From: an uncultured Thalassolituus sp.
GTDB taxonomy: Bacteria > Pseudomonadota > Gammaproteobacteria > Pseudomonadales > Oceanobacteraceae
Assembly (NCBI GenBank): GCA_913054055.1
Contig: CAJXIT010000153.1
Location: 1-8,170 of the forward strand
Length of the DNA stretch: 8,170 bases
Reading direction: 5' to 3'
Shown here: one piece after another, positions 1-5,815 of the stretch
Layout: the number at the start of each line of letters is the position of its first letter
Position numbering within the stretch: the stretch's first letter is position 1
Made by a program: the position numbers and the translations under genes
Notes under the pieces: model-generated
What the model was told of the DNA's origin: nothing
Seen by the model: only the letters and a program-made list of their open reading frames with translations
Databases searched by the model: none

Positions 1-560
1 ACGTCTTTGCTGCTTTGCAGGCGCTCGTTTTCACTTAGAAATACATCTAGGTTATCCGCCAGTTCAATATTTTTTGTCATTAGTTCTTGATTCTTTTTAT
101 CAAGGTTAATGGCGTTAGCACTGACTTTTTTAATGTACTCAAGTTCTTTAGCTTGTTTGCTTTTATCTTTATTTAAATTCTTAGAGCTGCGGTTAGCATC
201 AGCTAACTCTTTTTTTGTGTTTGAAAACTTGCCTTGCAGTTCTTTTAGATCGGCTTTGGCCTTTTCTAATTCTCTTTGAGTTAAAATCAGCTTTTCAAAG
301 GCAACGGGTTCGTTAACAAGGTAACGAGACATAACCCAGCCTTCTAGACCTTTATCAGTGCTCACTTTTGAGTATTTACCATCTTCAGACTGTTCAAGTA
401 GTTGAAGGTGTGTGCCACTTTTTAAACCTTTTAGTATCTTGAATTCATCACTTGGACCGGCACGTAAAGTAATGGTTAGCACATCTTTTACATAGCGTTT
501 TTCAGCGACGGCTGGGTAGATGATCAGTAAGCCTAAAATCAGGGCAGTAATGGATTTCAC
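1..560 (-). CDS. SH3b-domain, coiled-coil envelope protein (YgiM/TIGR04211-like), 3' end cut by window edge
   Basis: This gene reads leftward from a GTG start at 560-558 and runs off the left edge after 186 codons. The start is supported by an AAGGA ribosome site at 570-574, nine bases upstream, and by the signal peptide it gives: MKS, a hydrophobic run to about residue 16, then a cleavage-like A-V-A at 17-19. No in-frame upstream ATG exists. Residues about 20-82 form a bacterial SH3b domain (YVKDVLTITLRAGPS near the start, G-W-V-M-S-R-Y-L at 74-81). From about residue 88 the chain is highly charged and helical, with K/E/L/Q heptads typical of a coiled coil. In the YgiM/TIGR04211 family this is followed by a C-terminal membrane anchor, which would lie outside the window. 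The protein is probably periplasmic and membrane-anchored. Its exact role is not established; a link to the cell wall or envelope is inferred from the SH3b domain. Confidence 0.85.
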   Translation of the reverse strand, partial: MKSITALILGLLIIYPAVAEKRYVKDVLTITLRAGPSDEFKILKGLKSGTHLQLLEQSEDGKYSKVSTDKGLEGWVMSRYLVNEPVAFEKLILTQRELEKAKADLKELQGKFSNTKKELADANRSSKNLNKDKSKQAKELEYIKKVSANAINLDKKNQELMTKNIELADNLDVFLSENERLQSSKD

Positions 561-628
561 GGTGTTATTTCCTTTAAATATTATTATTTGAGCAATAAAT
601 TCATGATTAATCAGGTTAGTTTACCTAA

Positions 629-928
629 TTAAGGCAATACTTTCTTGAACGGTTTCACGTTAACTTTTTCGTAAACACCCGCTGTTATATAGGGGTCACT
701 GTCCGCCCATGATTGTGCATCTTCAAGGCTATCAAACTCAGCAACCACCAAACTGCCTGTGAATCCAGCTTCACCTGGGTTTTCAGTATCCAGTGCGGGG
801 TGAGGGCCTGCTAATACCAAGCGCCCTTGATCCTTAAGTGCTTCAAGCCTTGCAAGGTGGTCAGGTCGAGCAGCGAGACGTTTTTCTAAACTGTTTTCAA
901 TGTCTTGGCTAATAATGGCGTATAGCAT
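629..928 (-). CDS. yciI: YciI family protein
   Basis: This 99-residue protein has the length and pattern of the YciI (YCII, PF03795) family: a small ferredoxin-like alpha/beta fold, cytoplasmic, usually dimeric. Seen here are the start M-L-Y-A-I-I, the R-P-D-H-L-A-R-L segment with His24, the strand G-R-L-V-L-A-G-P at 35-42, and the S-D-P-Y block with Asp78 before A-G-V-Y-E-K-V at 83-89. The His and Asp are the conserved pair of the family and have been proposed as catalytic, but the physiological reaction is unknown. The ATG at 928 gives the canonical YciI N-terminus, although no clear Shine-Dalgarno precedes it. The gene lies 68 bp upstream of the SH3b gene on the same strand, so the two may be co-transcribed. 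It is divergent from the plus-strand genes. Confidence 0.9.
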   Translation of the reverse strand: MLYAIISQDIENSLEKRLAARPDHLARLEALKDQGRLVLAGPHPALDTENPGEAGFTGSLVVAEFDSLEDAQSWADSDPYITAGVYEKVNVKPFKKVLP

Positions 929-1077
929 TGTTTTACAACTATTTAATTAGGTAAAGGGTTCAATTTCAGGGGTAATCCTACCGTGAAACAGGGGAATTAC
1001 CAACACTGAGTAATCTCAACTCGACATCCCTTGCTCAGTCCTTAAAATAGGCCCAAATATCCAATAAAGATCTTTTC
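929..1077. promoter_or_regulatory. divergent intergenic region between yciI and the membrane-protein gene
   Basis: These 149 bases separate two divergent genes, so promoters for both directions should lie here. No strong sigma-70 hexamer pair is visible either way. The region does hold repeats: CAGGGG occurs at 967-972 and 989-994 (22 bp apart, about two helical turns), TTTCA at 964-968 is inverted as TGAAA at 984-988, and GGTAAT at 971-976 is inverted as ATTACC at 996-1001. These could be operator elements, but no known regulator site is recognised. Confidence 0.4.
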
Positions 1078-1872
1078 ATGAACCAGCCATCAGAATCAGC
1101 AGAAAATCCTCAAGCGGGTCAGCCAGAAAAGCGTGAAAGCATGCTTGCGAACCTATTGCTGAATATCATTATTCCCACATTAATTTTAATGAAAGGCAGC
1201 GAAAGTGCGTGGGTGACCACTCAATTGCAAAACCTTGATGCAAATACGGGCACCGCTTTAGCGGCCTTTTATGGACTGCATGGGGTGAAATTGGCAATCA
1301 TTGTGGCCCTAGCTTTTCCGATTATTTATGGCCTTATGGACTTTAGAAGGGCCAAAAAAATCAATATGTTCTCGGCGTTGGGTGTGTTCAGTATTCTGTT
1401 AACAGGGGGGATTAGCCTTTTAGAGCTTGATCCTCAATATATCGCCATTAAAGAAGCGGCCATCCCGGGGATTCTCGGTTTAGTGACGTTGTTGTCCCTA
1501 AAAACCAAATACCCTTTGGTAAAGACCTTTTTATACAATGATAAGATATTAAAAATACAAACTATTGAATCAGCTTTAGATGAACATCAAAAACGCCCTG
1601 AATTTGATCGCTGTTTGAATATAGCGTCATTGCTTGTGGCATCTTCTCTGTTTATGTCTTCTTTTCTAAATTATGTTCTGGCTAAGTGGATTATTGTAAG
1701 TCCAGCCGGAACCGCCGCATTTAATGAGGAGTTAGGAAAAATGACTGCTTTAAGCTTTCCTGTGATCTCGATACCTACAACGATTGTCTTTATGGGAGCT
1801 CTATTTTATCTGTTTAAAAGCATAAAAAACCTCACAGGGTTAAGCTTTGAAGATGTGTTGGTAGAGCAATAA
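1078..1872 (+). CDS. VC0807-type polytopic inner-membrane protein
   Basis: This 264-residue protein has about six hydrophobic segments, near residues 23-39, 68-87, 97-114, 122-141, 180-206 and 223-247, so it is an integral inner-membrane protein. Features match the gammaproteobacterial VC0807 family as I recall it: L-L-L-N-I-I-I-P-T at 26-34, I-Y-G-L-M-D-F-R-R at 83-91, L-T-G-G-I at 108-112, K-Y-P-L-V-K-T-F-L-Y-N-D at 144-155, L-N-Y-V-L-A-K at 197-203, and the end L-T-G-L-S-F-E-D-V-L. No function is established. The order of motifs resembles the intracellular septation protein YciB/IspZ, and the gene sits where that gene is found in related clusters, so distant relationship is possible. The start at 1078 adds a polar N-terminus of about 20 residues; Met22 (1141) is an alternative. 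It overlaps the next gene by one base (TAATG), which suggests translational coupling. Family call fairly sure, function unknown. Confidence 0.75.
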   Translation: MNQPSESAENPQAGQPEKRESMLANLLLNIIIPTLILMKGSESAWVTTQLQNLDANTGTALAAFYGLHGVKLAIIVALAFPIIYGLMDFRRAKKINMFSALGVFSILLTGGISLLELDPQYIAIKEAAIPGILGLVTLLSLKTKYPLVKTFLYNDKILKIQTIESALDEHQKRPEFDRCLNIASLLVASSLFMSSFLNYVLAKWIIVSPAGTAAFNEELGKMTALSFPVISIPTTIVFMGALFYLFKSIKNLTGLSFEDVLVEQ

Positions 1873-2699
1873 TGCTTGCTGACTTGCATTGCCATAGTTT
1901 GAAAAGCGATGGTCAACTGAGTCCAACTGACCTAGTGGATAGGGCAGCAGAAATGGGTGTTACTATGTTAGCACTCACTGACCACGATACGGTAAATGGT
2001 ATCCCAGAAGCCCGTGAACAAGCACAAAAACACAACATTGAGCTAGTGAGTGGCATTGAGTTTTCTAGCGTTTGGAATGGCATAGGCATTCATGTGGTGG
2101 GGCTTGGATTTGATGAGCATCACCCAGATATGAAAGTGGCGATTGCTCGTCAAGAGTCGTGTCGGCTAGAGCGTGCAAAAACCATTGCGCAGCGCTTAGA
2201 AAAACAAGGGGCTATTGGTATTTGGGAAAAAGCCGAAGCCATTGCTAACGGAGCCCAAATTGGCCGCCCTCATTTTGCCCAAGCTCTGATTGAAATGGAA
2301 AAAGTATCCAATATGGCGCAAGCCTTTAAACGCTATTTAGGGGCAGGTAAGCCCGGTGATGTGAAAACCATGTGGCCAGACATCAGCGAAGTGGTTGGTT
2401 GGATTCGCGCTGCAGGTGGCGTCGCGGTTGTTGCTCATCCGGATAAATACAAAATGACCCGAACCAAGTTAAAGTGCATGTTAAAGGCTTTTTCTGAGGC
2501 TGGTGGTAATGGTCTTGAAGTGGTATGTGGCGGTATGGAAGCCAGTTTCAGTCGACGCATGGCTGAGTTCTGCGACGAATTCGGATTCATGGCTAGCCAA
2601 GGCAGTGACTTTCATGGGCCTAGACCTTGGTCAGAATTGGGTAAGTTTGGGAAAATGCCTGAGGGTGTTACTCCGGTTTGGTCCCATTGGGCGGAATGA
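1872..2699 (+). CDS. rnm: PHP-domain 5'-3' exoribonuclease (RNase AM / YciV)
   Basis: This 275-residue protein is a PHP-family metal-dependent phosphoesterase of the YciV/TrpH (Rnm) group. The metal ligands are all visible: D-L-H-C-H-S at 4-9 (His6, His8), Asp13, T-D-H-D at 36-39 (His38), Glu63 in G-I-E-F, His74 in G-I-H-V-V-G, His134 in G-R-P-H-F, His189 in A-H-P, and S-D-F-H-G at 245-249 (Asp246, His248). Length is close to the E. coli enzyme (about 290 residues). In E. coli, Rnm trims the 5' ends of 5S, 16S and 23S rRNA, and the family also hydrolyses nucleoside 3',5'-bisphosphates. It acts in the cytoplasm. The start is fixed by the DLHCHS motif lying at the extreme N-terminus and by the one-base overlap with the preceding stop codon. 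It is followed after 95 bp by yciO, a conserved pairing (E. coli has the same neighbours). Confidence 0.93.
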   Translation: MLADLHCHSLKSDGQLSPTDLVDRAAEMGVTMLALTDHDTVNGIPEAREQAQKHNIELVSGIEFSSVWNGIGIHVVGLGFDEHHPDMKVAIARQESCRLERAKTIAQRLEKQGAIGIWEKAEAIANGAQIGRPHFAQALIEMEKVSNMAQAFKRYLGAGKPGDVKTMWPDISEVVGWIRAAGGVAVVAHPDKYKMTRTKLKCMLKAFSEAGGNGLEVVCGGMEASFSRRMAEFCDEFGFMASQGSDFHGPRPWSELGKFGKMPEGVTPVWSHWAE

Positions 2700-2794
2700 C
2701 TATTATCAGGCCTTAGAGTTAGATCGCTGATGATTCTTGTGAGCGGCTATACTAAATATTCAGATATCGATTAAAAACATAACTAAGGGCCAAT

Positions 2795-3415
2795 ATGAGC
2801 CAGTTTTTTCAGATACATCCAGAAACCCCACAAGCAAGGTTAATTAAACAAGCCGCTGAAATATTGGCAAAAGGTGGTTTAGCGGTTATTCCAACGGATT
2901 GTGCCTATGCTCTGGCTTGTCAGCTTGAAGATAAGCAAGCATTAGAAAGAGTAAAGCAACTTAGGCAGTTAAACGATAAACATAATTTCACGCTATTGTG
3001 TCGAGATCTAACGGAAATCAGCACCTATGCCAAAGTGGATAATACCGCTTATCGACTACTAAAAACCCATACCCCGGGGGCTTTCACCTTCATTTTAGAT
3101 GGTACGAAAGAGGTGCCTCGCCGTCTTATGCACCCCAAGCGTAAAACCATCGGCATTCGTGTGCCTGATAACGCCATTGCCCAAGCCCTGATGGAAGAGC
3201 TTGGTCAGCCTTTAATGACCACGTCTCTCATCATGCCCGGCGAAGACATGCCCATGTCAGATCCCTATGAAATCCGTCAAACCCTAGAGCATGCGCTAGA
3301 TTTGGTGATCGACGGTGGATATTGCGGCTTTGAAGCCACTACCGTGGTGAATATGACGGGCGAAGATTATGACGTGACTCGTCAAGGGGCGGGCAGCATT
3401 CCAGAATTAGATTGA
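2795..3415 (+). CDS. yciO: YciO, Sua5/YrdC/YciO family protein
   Basis: This protein has 206 residues, the same length as E. coli YciO, and begins with the same M-S-Q-F-F-x-I-H-P. It has the nucleotide-binding fold of the Sua5/TsaC/YciO superfamily. Visible motifs are P-T-D-C-A-Y-A-L at 33-40, H-N-F-T-L-L-C-R-D at 63-71, T-P-G-A-F-T-F-I-L at 93-101, K-R-K-T-I-G-I-R-V-P at 115-124, and T-T-S-L at 142-145 where TsaC and Sua5 carry S-A-N. Relatives make the threonylcarbamoyl-adenylate used for tRNA t6A, but E. coli YciO does not replace TsaC in vivo, so its role here stays open (possibly RNA-related). An AAGGG ribosome site at 2785-2789 lies five bases before the ATG. An exact TATACT at 2748-2753 could be a -10 box, but no matching -35 is visible. 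The gene is followed by the inverted repeats of the trpS leader. Confidence 0.93.
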   Translation: MSQFFQIHPETPQARLIKQAAEILAKGGLAVIPTDCAYALACQLEDKQALERVKQLRQLNDKHNFTLLCRDLTEISTYAKVDNTAYRLLKTHTPGAFTFILDGTKEVPRRLMHPKRKTIGIRVPDNAIAQALMEELGQPLMTTSLIMPGEDMPMSDPYEIRQTLEHALDLVIDGGYCGFEATTVVNMTGEDYDVTRQGAGSIPELD

Positions 3416-3420
3416 TTTAT

Positions 3421-3454
3421 CCTTTATGGATTGATTAAAAAACAATCCATAAGG
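3421..3454 (+). repeat. inverted repeat / hairpin 1 downstream of yciO
   Basis: TTATGGATTG at 3424-3433 is the exact reverse complement of CAATCCATAA at 3443-3452, with a nine-base A-rich loop. With one bulged T, the stem extends to CC at 3421-3422 pairing with GG at 3453-3454, about 12 bp. It starts six bases after the yciO stop codon and no T-run follows, so it is not a classical intrinsic terminator by itself. It could protect the 3' end of the yciO message or be part of the trpS leader. Confidence 0.6.
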
Positions 3455-3481
3455 CCTCTCCTGACCTGCTTACAGGCCTTT
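3451..3481 (+). terminator. possible weak terminator / hairpin 2 between yciO and trpS
   Basis: AAGGCCT at 3451-3457 pairs exactly with AGGCCTT at 3474-3480, enclosing a 16-base loop. A short T-run (TTT, then ATC) follows. The GC-rich stem and short T-run resemble a weak intrinsic terminator for yciO. Its 5' arm uses bases 3451-3454 that also belong to the 3' arm of hairpin 1, so the two stems cannot both form fully. A leader attenuator is an alternative reading. Confidence 0.4.
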
Positions 3482-3517
3482 ATCTGGCTAGTAATTCTTA
3501 TGAGTCTTGGTAAACTT

Positions 3518-3546
3518 CTCTCCTTTATTATTGTGTAACAGGAGAG
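3518..3546 (+). promoter_or_regulatory. trpS ribosome site with complementary upstream heptamer (possible sequestering hairpin)
   Basis: The trpS Shine-Dalgarno is AGGAGAG at 3540-3546, four to five bases before the GTG start. CTCTCCT at 3518-3524 is its exact reverse complement, so a 7-bp stem with a 15-base loop could hide the ribosome site. The ribosome site itself is strong and decides the GTG start. The hairpin is seen as a pairing possibility only; a role in translational control is inference. Confidence 0.5.
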
Positions 3547-3549
3547 CCA

Positions 3550-4764
3550 GTGAGCTCTGTAGATTCTCAGCAGCGCGTACTGTCAGGTATGCGCCCAACA
3601 GGCAAATTGCATTTAGGTCATTACCACGGTGTATTAAAAAACTGGGTAAAACTACAACACGAATACGAGTGCTTCTTTTTCGTGGCTGACTGGCATGCAT
3701 TAACCACACATTATGAAGACCCAACTGTGATTGAAAACAGCGTATGGGACATGGTGGTAGATTGGCTGGCTGCAGGTGTGAACCCTGGAAGTGCTACCTT
3801 ATTTTTGCAATCAAAAGTACCTGAACACGCAGAATTGCACTTATTGCTTTCTATGATTACCCCTTTAGGTTGGTTAGAGCGTGTGCCTACCTACAAGGAT
3901 CAGCAAGAAAAGCTGAAAGAAAAAGACCTAGCAACCTATGGCTTCTTAGGTTATCCGTTACTACAAAGCGCCGATATTTTATTGTACAAAGCGGGTCAAG
4001 TGCCTGTTGGTGCAGACCAAGTGGCTCACGTGGAAATTACCCGTGAAGTGGCTCGTCGTTTTAATCATATTTTTGGTCGTGAACCTGGTTTTGAAGAAAA
4101 CGCCGAAGCAGCCATTAAAAAAATGGGTAAAAAAGCGGCAAAATTGTATTCAAGCTTACGTAAGCGCTATACAGAAGCCGGAGACGGTGAAGCCCTTGCT
4201 ACGGCACAAGCACTATTAAAAGAACAGCAAAACATCACTTTAAGTGATAAAGAGCGTTTAATGGGCTATTTAGAAGGCAGTGGAAAGGTGATTCTGCCTG
4301 AACCTCAAGCCCTACTTACTCCAGAGTCGAAGATGCCGGGCCTTGATGGTCAGAAGATGTCAAAATCTTATGGTAATACCATTAGCCTGCGTGAAGAACC
4401 GTCTGAGATTGAAAAGAAAATTCGCACCATGCGAACGGATACCAATCGCATTCGTCGTGATGATCCAGGTAATCCTGATGTGTGTCCTGTATGGCAAATG
4501 CATGAAGTGTACAGCACCGACGAAGTGAAAGACTGGGTTCAAAAAGGTTGTCGCAGCGCAGGTATTGGTTGTGTTGAATGTAAAGGCCCAGTGATTGATG
4601 CCGTTAAAGCCGAGCTGATTCCGATTCAAGAACGGGCAGAGCATTACGATAACAACCCCGATTTAGTGAGAAGCATCATCCAAGATGGCAGTGAAAAAGC
4701 CCGCGAAGCGGCGCGCACGACGATGGAAGATGTTCGACATGTAATGGGTTTATCTTACCGATAA
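3550..4764 (+). CDS. trpS: tryptophanyl-tRNA synthetase, long form with [4Fe-4S] motif
   Basis: This 404-residue protein is a class I aminoacyl-tRNA synthetase that charges tRNA-Trp with tryptophan in the cytoplasm. Visible signatures are G-M-R-P-T-G-K-L-H-L-G-H at 13-24 (the HIGH-type motif), V-G-A-D-Q-V-A-H at 153-160, and K-M-S-K-S at 269-273. It exceeds the usual size of about 330 residues because of an insertion near 183-250 before KMSKS, as in the long TrpRS of pseudomonads. Near the C-terminus four cysteines (312, 334, 341, 344) are spaced C-x21-C-x6-C-x2-C, almost the C-x22-C-x6-C-x2-C that binds a [4Fe-4S] cluster in Thermotoga maritima TrpRS. The GTG start is chosen because AGGAGAG precedes it closely and it gives a full N-terminus before the G-M-R-P-T-G motif; the next ATG falls inside that motif. 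Only 13 bases separate it from scpA, so they are probably co-transcribed. Confidence 0.96.
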   Translation: MSSVDSQQRVLSGMRPTGKLHLGHYHGVLKNWVKLQHEYECFFFVADWHALTTHYEDPTVIENSVWDMVVDWLAAGVNPGSATLFLQSKVPEHAELHLLLSMITPLGWLERVPTYKDQQEKLKEKDLATYGFLGYPLLQSADILLYKAGQVPVGADQVAHVEITREVARRFNHIFGREPGFEENAEAAIKKMGKKAAKLYSSLRKRYTEAGDGEALATAQALLKEQQNITLSDKERLMGYLEGSGKVILPEPQALLTPESKMPGLDGQKMSKSYGNTISLREEPSEIEKKIRTMRTDTNRIRRDDPGNPDVCPVWQMHEVYSTDEVKDWVQKGCRSAGIGCVECKGPVIDAVKAELIPIQERAEHYDNNPDLVRSIIQDGSEKAREAARTTMEDVRHVMGLSYR

Positions 4765-4777
4765 TGAATGCTTAATC

Positions 4778-5758
4778 ATGAGTGAATCCGAAAGCAATAA
4801 CACAGACGAAACCCTTGAACAGAACACTGATGTGCCTGAGCAAGGGGGGACTTCTGGTGCCGCTGAAGAAACTGCAGAAAACGATCAACAACAGGTTGTA
4901 GACCCTGAAGCGCAGTCGCCATTGGATTCATCCTCGGATGACACCTCAAGCAAGCAGTCTGGCGCTCAGCAGGAAATGCCATTTGCATTAGTGCAAGGTG
5001 AGCCGCTGACTCAAATCCCATTAGATTTATATATTCCCCCTGATGCATTAGAAGTGATTCTGGAGCAGTTTGAAGGACCGCTGGATTTACTTTTATATTT
5101 AATTCGAAAACAGAATTTAGATATTTTAGAGATAAACGTATTTGAAATTACGCAGCAGTACATGCAATACGTTGAGATCATGCAGGCCGTGCAATTAGAG
5201 CTGGCGGGTGAATACCTTGTGATGGCCGCCATGTTAGCGGAAATCAAAAGCCGGATTTTGTTACCTCGCCCAGAAGCCGAAGAAGACGAAGAAGCGGATC
5301 CTCGTGCTGAATTGATTCGTCGCTTACAAGATTATGAACGCTTCAAAAAAGCCGCTGAAGACCTGGATGAATATCCGCGCATGGGTCGTGACACCTGTGA
5401 AGTGGAAATTAAAACCCCTGATTATACGGTTGAAAAACAACAGCCAGATGTGGACTTTAAAGAACTGTTACTGGCGTTTAGTGATGTGTTGCATCGCTCT
5501 AACATGTACACAGAGCACGAAGTTCACCGAGAAAAATTATCTACCCGTGAACGAATGAGTCAAATACTGGCTAATTTACAAAGCAGTCATGGACAGTTTA
5601 CTCCGTTTACAACCTTGTTTTCGGTGGAAGAAGGTCGCAATGGGGTTGTGACCACATTTTTGGCTACTTTAGAGCTGATCAAAGAACAATTAATTGAAAT
5701 CGTACAAAACGAAACCTTTGGTGCGATTCATGTTAAGGCAAAGGTAGCATCAGAATGA
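4778..5758 (+). CDS. scpA: segregation and condensation protein ScpA (Smc kleisin)
   Basis: ScpA is the kleisin that bridges the heads of Smc and, with ScpB, forms the bacterial condensin that organises and segregates the chromosome. This protein has 326 residues. The kleisin core begins near residue 88, with the hallmark F-E-G-P-L-D-L-L-L-Y-L-I at 98-109, the helix E-L-A-G-E-Y-L-V-M-A-A-M-L at 141-153, an acidic linker at 166-174, and a C-terminal winged-helix region at about 255-320 that should bind Smc. Residues 1-66 are an extension with 17 acidic and one basic residue by my count, rich in S, Q and T and probably disordered. Met67 (4976) would remove it, but an AGGA there lies too close to be a good ribosome site; no clear Shine-Dalgarno precedes 4778 either, so translation may be coupled to trpS 13 bases upstream. 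Identity is sure, start less so. Confidence 0.94.
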   Translation: MSESESNNTDETLEQNTDVPEQGGTSGAAEETAENDQQQVVDPEAQSPLDSSSDDTSSKQSGAQQEMPFALVQGEPLTQIPLDLYIPPDALEVILEQFEGPLDLLLYLIRKQNLDILEINVFEITQQYMQYVEIMQAVQLELAGEYLVMAAMLAEIKSRILLPRPEAEEDEEADPRAELIRRLQDYERFKKAAEDLDEYPRMGRDTCEVEIKTPDYTVEKQQPDVDFKELLLAFSDVLHRSNMYTEHEVHREKLSTRERMSQILANLQSSHGQFTPFTTLFSVEEGRNGVVTTFLATLELIKEQLIEIVQNETFGAIHVKAKVASE

Positions 5759-5797
5759 ACCATGCTGAAATTTTCTTAAGCCGTAAAATAATAAAAA

Positions 5798-5814
5798 AGG
5801 TTAAGGCATAACCT
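5798..5814 (+). promoter_or_regulatory. hairpin enclosing the scpB ribosome site
   Basis: AGGTTA at 5798-5803 pairs exactly with TAACCT at 5809-5814 around the loop AGGCA. The only well-placed Shine-Dalgarno-like AAGG (5803-5806) for the ATG at 5816 spans the loop and the last stem base. The stem ends one base before the start codon pair, so it could modulate scpB translation. Function is inferred. Confidence 0.45.
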
Positions 5815-5815
5815 C

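Noticed and set aside
2748..2753. TATACT as a -10 promoter box before yciO.
   Set aside because: Nothing resembling a -35 hexamer lies 16-18 bases upstream, and there is no extended -10 TG; not enough to call a promoter.
3500..3538. Short reading frame of 12 codons (ATG at 3500, stop TAA at 3536-3538) ending just before the trpS ribosome site, as a possible leader peptide.
   Set aside because: It has no Trp codon and no Shine-Dalgarno, so a trp-type attenuator peptide is not supported; its length is easily reached by chance.
3416..3549. T-box riboswitch upstream of trpS.
   Set aside because: No T-box consensus or specifier stem is visible, and T-boxes are a feature mainly of Gram-positive bacteria.
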